A DNA stretch of 36,746 nt, from positions 1 to 36,746 of the forward strand of contig CAMDZB010000012.1 in assembly GCA_945910645.1 (NCBI GenBank), written 5' to 3'. The notes beneath the pieces were generated by a model. That model was not told the DNA's origin, did not search any database, and saw nothing but the letters and a program-made list of their open reading frames with translations. The number at the start of each line of letters is the position of its first letter. The stretch's first letter is position 1. This stretch comes from an uncultured Spirochaetaceae bacterium. Its GTDB lineage: Bacteria > Spirochaetota > Spirochaetia > Sphaerochaetales > Sphaerochaetaceae. Of this stretch, positions 26,493-35,607 are shown one piece after another. The translations under genes and the position numbers were made by a program.

Positions 26493-28160
26493 ATGAGTTT
26501 CAACGCAACAGCCATTAGAAAACGTCCTCAAGCATTCGAAGCGTTAAAGGGGCAAAACTTTGTTGTAGCCACCATAAAAAGCGCAATTGAAAACAACAAA
26601 ATTGCACACGCGTACCTCTTTGCAGGGCCACGCGGAGTTGGCAAGACTACATCTGCACGCCTTCTTGCAAAAGCGCTATGCTGTGAGCACGGACCCACTC
26701 CAGAACCATGTGGCGAATGCAGTATCTGTAAGAGCATCACAAACGGAAGCGCAAGCGACGTAATCGAGATAGACGGCGCATCAAACACAAGCGTTGATGA
26801 CATCAGAGCGATCAAAGAAGAGCTGATGTTTCCACCTCAGTACTCAAGGTATAAGATCTACATAATCGATGAAGTTCATATGCTATCAACAAGCGCATTC
26901 AACGCCCTTCTAAAAACCATCGAGGAGCCACCAGAATGGGCTATTTTCATCTTTGCAACCACTGAACTACAAAAGGTACCACTGACCATTCAATCACGCT
27001 GTCAGACCTTCAGATTTAGAAGCATCGATGAAATCACCATTGCAGGGCTAATCACCGCGGCGGCAAAGGATGACGGCATTACGATTGACAAAGACAGCAT
27101 ACATTGGATTTCAAAGCGTGCGCGCGGTTCTGCACGTGATGCATACACGCTCTTTGACCAATGCGTGGCATTTGCAAACGGCAACATCACGTACGATAAG
27201 ATCAAAACGGAGCTTGGAATCACAGGCCCTGATGAGTTAAAGGCGATCTTCGAAAGCGCTATTAACGAGGATACTACAACGGCGATAAACGCGCTTTATA
27301 AGCTCTACGAAAACGGAGTGAGCGCAGAGTCGTTCACCATCGACATGGCATCGTACCTCAGAGATGTGCTCTTAATCAATGCAGGGATCGAGAACGAAAA
27401 CATACTATACAACAGCCTCGAGTACTATAACAAGGAGCTCATCAGTTCCCTTTCACGTGAGAGCATCGAAACGTCACTAAACCGCTTTTTACAACTCTTT
27501 CGCAACATAAAGTACTCCCTTAACGCTATGTACGAGGTGGAACTTGAGGTATCACGCCTTTCCTCATCACGCTTCATCCTCTCAAACGAGGAGATTACAA
27601 AGCGCCTAGAGTACCTTAAAAATGCCCTGGTTAACGAGAGCAAAAACATCAATCCATCATTGCTACTTCAGATACAGAAAGCACCAAAGAGTATCCCGAG
27701 TGCACCTCTACAAGTACAGGCTCAGACAGTACACAACACGATAGAGAAAGACGCAATACAAGTTCAAAATGCACCTGTTAATGAAATACATGAGACTACA
27801 ATTAATACAAACGAGCCTCAAACAGTCCAACCTTCAACACCACAAAATGTAAACACAGGCGCGATGGATAAAGACGAGGTGGCACTCTCCTACCTTCAAA
27901 ACAACCTTATGCTATACAGAGCGTACAAGGACAAACAGCGCATTAACTTTGACGGTGGTACGTGTACAATCACACTACAGAACCAATTTGACTACGACAC
28001 AATGAATGAGTCTGGTAACCTTTCAAAGCTTAGTGAAGCACTGAGGAATGCGTACGGATTTTCAGGCAAGATCAACATAGTTTTTGAAGAGGTCAAAAGA
28101 TCAAATGAAGAGACTACAGCTATGAAAATCGCCAAATTCTTCGACGGAAAAGAGATATAA
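26493..28160 (+). CDS. dnaX: DNA polymerase III subunit gamma/tau
   Basis: 'RPQAFEALKGQNFVVATIKSAIENNKIAHAYLFAGPRGVGKTTSARLLAKALCC', zinc-binding 'CGECSICKSI', 'IDEVHMLSTSAFNALLKTIEEPP'. Confidence 0.96.
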   Translation: MSFNATAIRKRPQAFEALKGQNFVVATIKSAIENNKIAHAYLFAGPRGVGKTTSARLLAKALCCEHGPTPEPCGECSICKSITNGSASDVIEIDGASNTSVDDIRAIKEELMFPPQYSRYKIYIIDEVHMLSTSAFNALLKTIEEPPEWAIFIFATTELQKVPLTIQSRCQTFRFRSIDEITIAGLITAAAKDDGITIDKDSIHWISKRARGSARDAYTLFDQCVAFANGNITYDKIKTELGITGPDELKAIFESAINEDTTTAINALYKLYENGVSAESFTIDMASYLRDVLLINAGIENENILYNSLEYYNKELISSLSRESIETSLNRFLQLFRNIKYSLNAMYEVELEVSRLSSSRFILSNEEITKRLEYLKNALVNESKNINPSLLLQIQKAPKSIPSAPLQVQAQTVHNTIEKDAIQVQNAPVNEIHETTINTNEPQTVQPSTPQNVNTGAMDKDEVALSYLQNNLMLYRAYKDKQRINFDGGTCTITLQNQFDYDTMNESGNLSKLSEALRNAYGFSGKINIVFEEVKRSNEETTAMKIAKFFDGKEI

Positions 28161-28750
28161 TGGACGCACTTGAGGATCTTCAAAATAAAATTTCAATGCT
28201 CCCCGGCCTTGGCCCCAAAAGTGCACGACGAATAGCATACTTTCTTCTAAAAAGCGACGATGAGTTTAACACATCGCTTGGCGACTCAATCAAAACTATA
28301 AAAACGCTCATCCATCCCTGCCCGATCTGTGGAATGTTTACGGATAAGGAAATCTGCAGCGTCTGTAGGGATAAAAGCCGTGACCCGTCATTGCTCTGCG
28401 TGGTTGAAGAGACACAGGATGTGAGCATCATCGAAGACAGCAAGATATACAGAGGATACTACCACGTTCTTGGAGGCGCAATATCGCCAATTGATGGAAT
28501 CTATCCTCAGAACCTACGCTTTAAGGAGCTTGAAGAGCGAATTGAAAAAGGCGCATTCAAAGAGGTGATCATTGCAACTAATCCAACTGATGCTGGAGAT
28601 ACCACGGCGATGTATACAAAGAAGCTCTTGAGTAAGTTTGAAAACCTACGCTTCTCACGCCTTGCACAGGGACTTCAGGCAGGTGGCGATCTTGAATTTG
28701 CAAACTACAGAGCACTATCGCAGTCATTTAAAAACAGAACAGACATCTGA
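28160..28750 (+). CDS. recR: Recombination protein RecR
   Basis: 'MLPGLGPKSARRIAYFLL', zinc finger 'CPICGMFTDKEICSVC', Toprim 'LCVVEETQDV...YHVLGGAISPIDGI'; TAATG overlap with dnaX. Confidence 0.96.
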   Translation: MDALEDLQNKISMLPGLGPKSARRIAYFLLKSDDEFNTSLGDSIKTIKTLIHPCPICGMFTDKEICSVCRDKSRDPSLLCVVEETQDVSIIEDSKIYRGYYHVLGGAISPIDGIYPQNLRFKELEERIEKGAFKEVIIATNPTDAGDTTAMYTKKLLSKFENLRFSRLAQGLQAGGDLEFANYRALSQSFKNRTDI

Positions 28751-28795
28751 GTTTTAAAAATTGAATTAATGCTCAAAAGGATATATACTCTCTAC

Positions 28796-30061
28796 ATGAT
28801 TTTTCCAAAGAGTTTACTCTCAAGCCTTTATGGGAGCGATGTTAACGTAGGCAATTTTACAAAACGAGTTGAAAAGTTACGCTCAATCATAAACGGAATC
28901 TGCCCAAACGACAGCCCTATTCACGTATTCTCAGTGCCAGGAAGAGCAGATCTTGTTGGAAGTCATACCGACCATCAGAAAGGCAGGGCGATTGCAGCAG
29001 CGCTAAGCCTTGATACGCTTGCACTTGTTAAAAAACGTGATGACCTTTGGCTTAATGTGTATTCGGATGGTTTTACACCTGTTCATGTGAACTTAAGCTC
29101 GCTTGAGAAGGAGGAACTCGAGATCGGTTCAGCCCCATCACTTGCGCGCGGAGTTGCAGCAGCACTCGATATAAGCGGCCGTAAAATTGGTGGTGCCGAC
29201 ATTGTGTCAAACTCCATAATTCCTCGTGCACGTGGACTCTCATCATCTGCGGCGTTTGAGGTGTTGATAGGCTCTGTACTCTCATTTTTATACAACGATG
29301 AATGTCTCTCTCCATCGGATATCGCAAAGGCAGGCTGGTGGGCTGAAAACAACTACTATGAAAAGCCATGCGGGATACTTGATCAGAGCGCATCAGCAAC
29401 AGGCGGAATAATTGAGTTTGATGGCGGATACGGGGCAAACGGAAAGTCAACAAAGCTTCCCTCCTCGTTCATCGGCAAGGATTACAGCCTCATCATCACA
29501 AATACAGGCCCTGAACACTCGGATCTCACAGAGCCATACAGCGCTATTATAAACGACATGAAAAAGGTGGCATCTTTCTTCTCAAAGAAGCACCTGAGCG
29601 AGGTTAAGGAGGATGAATTCTTTTCATCGCTTTTGGATGTACGAGAGAGCCTTAAGGATGACAGAGCCGTTCTTAGAGCCATCCATTACTTTGATGAATC
29701 AAAGCGCGTAAGTGAAATGAGAAACGCCCTTTCTAAGAACAATATCAAGGAATTCTTACGCATAATAAATGCATCAGGAGACTCATCTGAGGAACTTTTA
29801 CAGAACACCTTTGTATCATCCACGCCGAATGAACAGAGCATCCCTCTTGCCCTTGCAGTCACAAAGCGCTTTATAAGGGAACACGGGGGCGCTACGCGCA
29901 TGCAAGGCGGTGGATTTGCAGGATGCATCCAGACCTTTGTCTTGAAGAAGTACAAGAAGGATTACATTGCGCTTATGGAGTCCTACTTTGGTAAAAACGC
30001 ATCAAAAGAGGTGTTTATCCGAGAGGAAAAGGCGGGATACATCGGAACTCTCAAGGCGTGA
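28796..30061 (+). CDS. Galactokinase family protein (GHMP kinase); 28769 is an alternative start
   Basis: 'VPGRADLVGSHTDHQKGRAIAAAL', 'PRARGLSSSAAFEVLIGSVLS', C-terminal 'GGATRMQGGGFAGCIQTFV'. Confidence 0.85.
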   Translation: MIFPKSLLSSLYGSDVNVGNFTKRVEKLRSIINGICPNDSPIHVFSVPGRADLVGSHTDHQKGRAIAAALSLDTLALVKKRDDLWLNVYSDGFTPVHVNLSSLEKEELEIGSAPSLARGVAAALDISGRKIGGADIVSNSIIPRARGLSSSAAFEVLIGSVLSFLYNDECLSPSDIAKAGWWAENNYYEKPCGILDQSASATGGIIEFDGGYGANGKSTKLPSSFIGKDYSLIITNTGPEHSDLTEPYSAIINDMKKVASFFSKKHLSEVKEDEFFSSLLDVRESLKDDRAVLRAIHYFDESKRVSEMRNALSKNNIKEFLRIINASGDSSEELLQNTFVSSTPNEQSIPLALAVTKRFIREHGGATRMQGGGFAGCIQTFVLKKYKKDYIALMESYFGKNASKEVFIREEKAGYIGTLKA

Positions 30062-30127
30062 TTTTTTCAAGAGTAATTTTGGAATTTTTGGTATAATTAT
30101 AGAATAATCCATTTTACGGAGGCAGCT

Positions 30128-30724
30128 ATGTCTATTTCAATTGAAAACACCGTTAATGCACTTAAAAAAAACAATATGAACGTGATTAGAGCAAAGGATG
30201 CAGGCGCTGTTATTAAAGAGCTTGATGCCTTGATTCCTGAGGATGCCACACTAGGTCACGGCGGCTCTATGACAATTGCCCTTTCTGGAATCGAGGAGCA
30301 CCTTAAGAGTCATTTTAAGAACTACACTGATGACAGAAGCGTGCACCATACACTTGACTTCTACCTTGCCTCTGCAAACGCCATCACTGAGGATGGTAAG
30401 ATCTACGAGGTTGATGGATTCAGCAATAGAATCTCATGTATACTCAACGGTCCTAAAAAGGTTGTTATCATCGCAAGCGTCAATAAAATCGTCAAGGACT
30501 TGAAGGAAGCAGAGCATCGTGTGATGACTATCGCTGCGCCTAAAAATGCCGTACGTCTTAACAAAAAGACGCCGTGCGCAGTAACAGGCGAATGTATCGC
30601 ACTTAAGACAGGTAAGCGATGTGATAGTCCTGACCGCATCTGTTCAAACACACTGATTATGGAGAAACAGACAGTGAAAGATAGGATTACTGTTATACTT
30701 GTTGATGAGCCCCTGGGCTACTGA
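30128..30724 (+). CDS. LUD domain (LutC/YkgG-like) protein
   Basis: 'DATLGHGGSMTIALSGIEEHL', 'LASANAITEDGKIYEVDGFSNRISCILNGPKKVVIIASVNKIVKDLKEAEHRV'. Confidence 0.88.
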   Translation: MSISIENTVNALKKNNMNVIRAKDAGAVIKELDALIPEDATLGHGGSMTIALSGIEEHLKSHFKNYTDDRSVHHTLDFYLASANAITEDGKIYEVDGFSNRISCILNGPKKVVIIASVNKIVKDLKEAEHRVMTIAAPKNAVRLNKKTPCAVTGECIALKTGKRCDSPDRICSNTLIMEKQTVKDRITVILVDEPLGY

Positions 30725-30832
30725 TTTAAAACGTTCAGAATCCTCGATTTTAGGCATAAATGCAACAATTACAACACTTTGAATTTATTCACTTGATATT
30801 TTTATTCAAAACACTTAATATTATAAATACGA

Positions 30833-30905
30833 CGCAGGGTGGAGCAGTTGGCAGCTCGCTGGGCTCATAACCCAGAGGTCATAGGTTCGAATCCTATCTC
30901 TGCTA
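30833..30905 (+). tRNA. Initiator tRNA-fMet (CAU)
   Basis: cgcagggtggagcagttggcagctcgctgggctcataacccagaggtcataggttcgaatcctatctctgcta folds as a cloverleaf; anticodon stem has three GC pairs (GGG/CCC), A11:U24 and an unpaired C1:U72, all initiator features. CCA is not encoded. Confidence 0.95.
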
Positions 30906-30920
30906 ATCAAACCATAATTA

Positions 30921-30954
30921 AGCGTGTATGTGGTGTACTTTCACATACAGCGCT
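30921..30954. other. Strong intergenic hairpin downstream of tRNA-fMet
   Basis: agcg+tgtatgtg / cacataca+(g bulge)+cgct, 9-nt loop, 12 bp; no adjacent T-run. Confidence 0.6.
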
Positions 30955-31131
30955 GAAATACGCTCATCAAAGCTCAAGATTAAAATTTACAACAACTATA
31001 AGAAACTTCACGATAAGGCTAATTCACATCCCACTTGATGGGTAAACCACAGACGAAAAATAATCGTTTTTAGCTTTGAATATTTGACGATTGACTTGCT
31101 CGTTATTATTATACTTATGAGGAAATTAACT

Positions 31132-31737
31132 ATGAAGAAAATTAATAAAACAATTGTTATTCTGCTTGTATTACTCATCTCAGCTACATCCGTATTTGCT
31201 TTAGATTGGGATGACTTTAATGAATATAACAGAAAAACCAACAGGTATTTGAACAGCAGTGCGACTCGTGAGGCCATCACTGCGACTCCACTTTCAGACT
31301 CTGAACAGACTCTAATAAAGTCTTTTGTTGCTCTGATTATCTCTGCAGATGATGCTGAAGACTTTGATAACGACGGCGTGTTCATCGTCAACCGTGGCGG
31401 CATCAGAAAGCGCGAGATTAGAGGCATAGACACATATTCGATGAACAATGCGAATTTCATTCCATACAGCAACAGATCTACAACGTTTGCAAAGAATGTT
31501 AATGGCACGGTGGCATACGAGGATGACGAGGGTATTTACAGCGCAAAGCTTAAAGCTGTGTTCCCTAAGATTGATAACAGCGAGCATAGTCTTGAGATTA
31601 ATGCGATTGATAAGTTTGCGCCTTATAATGGGGCGAATGTTGTGCTTGATGGGAAGAATCTAGTTCTTGATTATGAAACTATACACGACATGATGCTCGG
31701 CGGTTACGAAGTTGCATTGGAATATTTGTTCTGGTAG
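31132..31737 (+). CDS. Secreted/periplasmic protein of unknown function
   Basis: Signal peptide MKKINKTIVILLVLLISATSVFA; GAGG SD upstream of ATG 31132; 201 aa. Confidence 0.75.
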   Translation: MKKINKTIVILLVLLISATSVFALDWDDFNEYNRKTNRYLNSSATREAITATPLSDSEQTLIKSFVALIISADDAEDFDNDGVFIVNRGGIRKREIRGIDTYSMNNANFIPYSNRSTTFAKNVNGTVAYEDDEGIYSAKLKAVFPKIDNSEHSLEINAIDKFAPYNGANVVLDGKNLVLDYETIHDMMLGGYEVALEYLFW

Positions 31738-32897
31738 AGATCAAGATATTGGGTTGCAATATCCGTCCAAGATGGGATAGGTTTGTTCTTGCAACCCTTT
31801 CTTAACTCAAGGTACTGATCAAAATGTTCAGTTTTAAGGCGGTATAGTTCCTCGATCTTATCGGCAAAGGCGTTTTCATCCTCATCAAGTGCATAGCCGT
31901 TGATGCCATCTATTATCTGCTCGCTTGCACCGGTGTCCTTGACAACAAGCGCGATTGTACCAAACTTGTTCGCCTCCTTCACCACAAGCCCGTCTGTATC
32001 ATAGATAGATGGAAAGAGAAAGACATCGCTTGATGAGTACAGCTTTGCTAAAACATCGAACTTCTGAATTCCAATACAATGAACATTGTCGCTAAGACCT
32101 AATGCTTCGGCCTTTGTTTTATAGCGATCACGCTTGTCAAGCCCTGCAAGAGTGAAGTCAAACGGAATGCATCTTTTCTTTAATACGCTACAAACCTTAA
32201 ATGAAAAATCGATGTTCTTATGACTCGCAATACGCCCAACATATAAGAGGTTAATACGGTTAAAGTCAGGGATATCTTTACTAATGCTGTTTTCATCTAC
32301 ACTTGAGCTGTTTATCTCTGTATAGTCAAAGCCATTTCTTACAATGAACACTTCTCTATCCAACTTTAAACTTCTTTGAATTTCGTCACGCTTACACGAC
32401 TCAGATACCGCTGTGAGAATATCAGCATGTTTTGCTACATATTTTGGCATCATATTATTTATAAAAAGTATCGCCTTGTGAATAGGATTGTTCTTAGAAA
32501 ATGGCGCATTATTTTCAAATAAACACCAAAGATTGGTATGGCATGTAACAACTGATGGAATGTTTAATTTTTTTGCCATTTTAACACCCCATTTCCCCAT
32601 TTCAAACTGAGTCTGTATATGCATCACATCAGGCTTAAAATCATATAGCGCCTCTTTTAGAGCTTTATCGCATCCAGTTAATGGCACAGGAGGATAGAAC
32701 GGGAACTTATGCATCTTTGCCCTCACCACCTTGAATGGATAGACGCTGTCGTCATAGGGGCGTTTTTCATAGTCGTCACGTACGAATAGAGCCACATTGT
32801 GACCCATCTTAACATACTCGTTACAAAGAGCAAGGACAACCCTCTCCGTTCCCCCAACTGTTGGATAGAAAGTATCCGATACCAAAGCTATGTTCAT
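31704..32897 (-). CDS. Glycosyltransferase family 4 protein
   Basis: 'MNIALVSDTFYPTVGGTERVVLALCNEYVKMGHNVALF', 'DVMHIQTQFEMGKWGVKMAKKLNIPSVVTCHTNL', 'LLYVGRIASHKNIDFSFKV', 'SSDVFLFPSIYDTDGLVVKEANKFGTIALV'; start set at internal Met. Confidence 0.9.
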   Translation of the reverse strand: MNIALVSDTFYPTVGGTERVVLALCNEYVKMGHNVALFVRDDYEKRPYDDSVYPFKVVRAKMHKFPFYPPVPLTGCDKALKEALYDFKPDVMHIQTQFEMGKWGVKMAKKLNIPSVVTCHTNLWCLFENNAPFSKNNPIHKAILFINNMMPKYVAKHADILTAVSESCKRDEIQRSLKLDREVFIVRNGFDYTEINSSSVDENSISKDIPDFNRINLLYVGRIASHKNIDFSFKVCSVLKKRCIPFDFTLAGLDKRDRYKTKAEALGLSDNVHCIGIQKFDVLAKLYSSSDVFLFPSIYDTDGLVVKEANKFGTIALVVKDTGASEQIIDGINGYALDEDENAFADKIEELYRLKTEHFDQYLELRKGCKNKPIPSWTDIATQYLDLYQNKYSNATS

Positions 32898-32972
32898 ACA
32901 CAAATTATAATCGCAGATGAAGTTTTTTTGTAATGATTTAATATAAAATTTACAAATATTTATTAAAAATGA

Positions 32973-32978
32973 TATAAT
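32973..32978 (+). promoter_or_regulatory. -10 element TATAAT upstream of the small Hc1-like ORF
   Basis: gatataatattaaataaatgaggagaatattctATG: consensus -10 followed by GAGGAG SD. Confidence 0.5.
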
Positions 32979-33003
32979 ATTAAATAAATGAGGAGAATAT
33001 TCT

Positions 33004-33183
33004 ATGGCAAGCACACATGACGAACTATCAAAAGCAATCGAGACTTATATGAATGAGTCTGCGCGTTTTGAGCAGGAAGGTATTAAAAAGGCAGCTACAG
33101 CTGCAAGAAATGCTCTTTCTGAAATTGCAAAGCTATGCAAGGTAAGAAGAGTGGAAATTCTTGAGAAAGTTAAATCTATGTAA
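33004..33183 (+). CDS. Small 59-aa Hc1 (histone H1-like) family-like protein, not in the supplied ORF track
   Basis: MASTHDELSKAIETYMNESARFEQEGIKKAATAARNALSEIAKLCKVRRVEILEKVKSM; strong SD (GAGGAG), -10 box and following terminator. The 'F-x-x-x-G-x-K-x-A-x-x-A-R-x-A-L-x-x-I-x-K-L' pattern resembles Hc1-type cores. Confidence 0.75.
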   Translation: MASTHDELSKAIETYMNESARFEQEGIKKAATAARNALSEIAKLCKVRRVEILEKVKSM

Positions 33184-33204
33184 TTGTGACATAAGAGCAT
33201 TTAT

Positions 33205-33235
33205 AAAAGAGGCACAGGCAGTGCCTCTTTTTTTT
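33205..33235 (+). terminator. Rho-independent terminator after the small ORF
   Basis: aaaagaggcac-aggca-gtgcctctttttttt. Confidence 0.92.
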
Positions 33236-33303
33236 AATACCGCCGTGCGTTCTTGGATGCAACATAACGCCTCTGATTAAATGTACCTTGAATCACGCTT
33301 GGG

Positions 33304-33333
33304 CTCACGTGATACACATGTGGATCACGTGAG
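33304..33333. repeat. Perfect 10-bp inverted repeat (ctcacgtgat ... atcacgtgag) overlapping the map stop codon
   Basis: Arms 33304-33313 and 33324-33333; each contains CACGTG, and the spacer contains the palindrome CACATGTG. Confidence 0.9.
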
Positions 33334-34074
33334 GATTTCAGCGCCGTTTGGCGTAATCGCAATGGTGTGTTCCCAGTGTGCAGCGATGCTGTTGTCGTCG
33401 GTAACTACAGTCCAGTTGTTTGAAAGCGTATGAACACGCCATGTGCCAAGCGTGATCATTGGCTCTATCGCGAGTACCATGCCTTCCTTGATATGAGGAT
33501 TGTAAAGCGGATTGATGTAGTTCACGATTGATGGCTCCTCGTGCACCTCAAGCCCTACTCCGTGGCCACAGTAGTCCTTCACAACGCCAAAGCCATTATC
33601 CGTACAGCAGTGAGTGAATACAGCCTTCCCTACATCGTTAAGGCGCGCACCCTTCTTGTTAAGCGCATCTATTGCAAGGTAGAGCGACTCTTTCGTCACT
33701 TTGTTGAGCTTCTTCACCTTGTCGCTCACCTCTCCGATTTCATATCCGTGCGATGAGTCTGAGTAGAAGCCGTTTAGATTGATGCCACAATCGACTTTTA
33801 CTAAGTCGCCGTGTTTTATTACTCGGTGGGGCGATGGAATGCCGTGAATCACTTCCTCGTTCACGCTGACGCATGCTGTGGCAGGGAACCCTTCGTAATG
33901 TAGGAATGCAGGCTTTCCGCCGTGCTTTGTGATAAACTCGTAGCAAAACACATCAACAGCCTTTGTTGTCATCCCCTCTTTGATGTATCCGTCGAGCTCC
34001 TCAAACATATTTGAGAGAAGCTTACACGACTTTCTAATGCCGTCTATCTCTTCCTTAGTCTTTATGTATATCAT
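33325..34074 (-). CDS. map: Type I methionine aminopeptidase
   Basis: 'HGGKPAFLHYEGFPATACVSVNEEVIHGIPS', 'KVDCGINLNGFYSDSS', 'YCGHGVGLEVHEEPSI', 'EGMVLAIEPMI'. Confidence 0.97.
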   Translation of the reverse strand: MIYIKTKEEIDGIRKSCKLLSNMFEELDGYIKEGMTTKAVDVFCYEFITKHGGKPAFLHYEGFPATACVSVNEEVIHGIPSPHRVIKHGDLVKVDCGINLNGFYSDSSHGYEIGEVSDKVKKLNKVTKESLYLAIDALNKKGARLNDVGKAVFTHCCTDNGFGVVKDYCGHGVGLEVHEEPSIVNYINPLYNPHIKEGMVLAIEPMITLGTWRVHTLSNNWTVVTDDNSIAAHWEHTIAITPNGAEILT

Positions 34075-34541
34075 ATTGTGCCTTTTGTTGACTTAGTTTT
34101 GATGTTCTCTTTCACAAATGAATCGAGAACACCGTTGATAAACCTAAAGTTGATCTCATTTGAATACGACGATGAAAGCTTCACAGCCTCATCTATCACT
34201 ATGCTCGGATGCGTATCCTTATCGAATAAAAGCGTGGCTATGCTTAAACGTAAGATCGCAAGGTCCACAGGTGCAATCCTATCTAGTGAGCGCCCACGTG
34301 AGTATGCGAGTATCTTTGCGTTGATGTCCTCGAAGTTTTCAACTACGTAATTGACTATGAATGTTGCGTATGCAAGAAGTGTTGGGTCAAGCTCCTTCCT
34401 CTCGTCCTCTCTGAGGAATGTGAACAGCTCATCCTCTGATTTTACTGTTGAAAAAACAGAGGGAGTAACAGTCGCCTGCACTCCCATTGAATATAGTTCT
34501 TGTAAGGCTAACGAGCGTGCCTTATGACGTGATTTTATCAT
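34071..34541 (-). CDS. nusB: Transcription antitermination protein NusB
   Basis: 'SRHKARSLALQELYSM', 'GRSLDRIAPVDLAILRLSIATLLF', 'IDEAVKLSSSYSNEINFRFINGVLDSF'; ATGA overlaps with both neighbours. Confidence 0.94.
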   Translation of the reverse strand: MIKSRHKARSLALQELYSMGVQATVTPSVFSTVKSEDELFTFLREDERKELDPTLLAYATFIVNYVVENFEDINAKILAYSRGRSLDRIAPVDLAILRLSIATLLFDKDTHPSIVIDEAVKLSSSYSNEINFRFINGVLDSFVKENIKTKSTKGTI

Positions 34542-35590
34542 TTCTTTGTAAGGTTGTTAGTAATCCTTGCCTTTGATACAAGATCGTCCACAAGAGCGTT
34601 TGTGATTGTTACAAAGTGCTCCTGCTGCTTCTGGTTAACAAGGTTAGCGCGGATGTATTCTCTTACTGTTGTTGTTGACTCAGGTGATGTGTAATCGTCA
34701 AGTGTAAGGAAGTGCTGCTCCTGTGTGCTTATAGCCTTGATGATGTGATAGCCGAGTGGCGAGTGTACAACAGACTTATAGACATCACCAGCCTTAAGGC
34801 TCATTGCAGCGTTGATGAATTCATCGCCCATCATGTCTGCATATGACCAGCCAACCCAACCGATATTGCCACCGTTTGCTCTTGAATTTGCCGCATCCTG
34901 ATCGCTGTAGTCCTGAACAGCCTTTTCGAATGTAATCTTGTTCTTAAGGATGTTGTTTAGAACGTCGTTGAGCTTTTTCTGATTGTCCTGATTTGCCTTA
35001 GCGTTGTTTTCAACCTCTGCCTTAAACACGTGTGCGATGCGTACAGCATCTGGTGTTACAAACTGCTGTTTATTCCTCTTATAGAATGCCTCAACTTCGT
35101 CGTTTGTAGCTGTGAATGTCTTTGACATCTCCTCAGGCTTTTTCTTTCTTAGGTACTCACCAAGGATAGCCTGACTTCTGATTGACTCTTTAAGCTGATC
35201 AAGCGTCATTCCATACTGGCGCTGTACTAGAGTTTCAAGCTGTGAATCTGTAACCATAGTACCAGCCTGCCTCTCAAGCGCTGCCTTTGCCTCAGCAATC
35301 TGAGCATTAACCTGCTCGTCGCTTACTGTGATGCCTTCCTGAGCGGCATTCATGAGGAATACTTTATCGTTGATCATGATCTCAAGAATCTCTTCCTCTG
35401 ATGCTGATGAACCTGTCGCTCTGTACTGCTGTACTCTCTCATCAAGCGTTGCTCTTGTGATTGTCTCTGTCTTATTGCCAACCCTCACTGATGCAACCAC
35501 ATCACGCGATGATGATAGTGATGTTGGAGCTGCAAATACAGCTGGTGTTATAAGCAATGCAACTAATGCTGTTAATACTCTTTTTTTCAT
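34538..35590 (-). CDS. Peptidylprolyl isomerase (parvulin/SurA-like) with signal peptide
   Basis: Signal peptide 'MKKRVLTALVALLITPAVFAAP'; SurA_N-like helical region; parvulin 'VRIAHVFKAEVENNAKANQ...GGNIGWVGWSY...AAMSLKAGDVYKSVVHSPLGYHIIKA'. Confidence 0.9.
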   Translation of the reverse strand: MKKRVLTALVALLITPAVFAAPTSLSSSRDVVASVRVGNKTETITRATLDERVQQYRATGSSASEEEILEIMINDKVFLMNAAQEGITVSDEQVNAQIAEAKAALERQAGTMVTDSQLETLVQRQYGMTLDQLKESIRSQAILGEYLRKKKPEEMSKTFTATNDEVEAFYKRNKQQFVTPDAVRIAHVFKAEVENNAKANQDNQKKLNDVLNNILKNKITFEKAVQDYSDQDAANSRANGGNIGWVGWSYADMMGDEFINAAMSLKAGDVYKSVVHSPLGYHIIKAISTQEQHFLTLDDYTSPESTTTVREYIRANLVNQKQQEHFVTITNALVDDLVSKARITNNLTKK

Positions 35591-35607
35591 TTATTTACTT
35601 CCTTAAT

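Noticed and set aside
26447-26531. N-terminal extension of the hexokinase ORF
   Set aside because: The extension overlaps the dnaX start and its promoter and lacks hexokinase-like sequence; internal Met at 26447 preferred.
26493-28160. Possible programmed frameshift in dnaX
   Set aside because: I saw no convincing slippery A-run plus hairpin; a single full ORF is adequate.
28796-30061. Atypical galactokinase motif 'GSHTDHQ' as evidence of a new sugar kinase
   Set aside because: From memory, related 'GGNHTDHQ' variants occur in known clostridial-type galactokinase family proteins, so the difference alone is not evidence of novelty.
30839-31045. 68-aa plus-strand ORF after the LUD gene
   Set aside because: Starts inside tRNA-fMet and shows no family features; treated as spurious.
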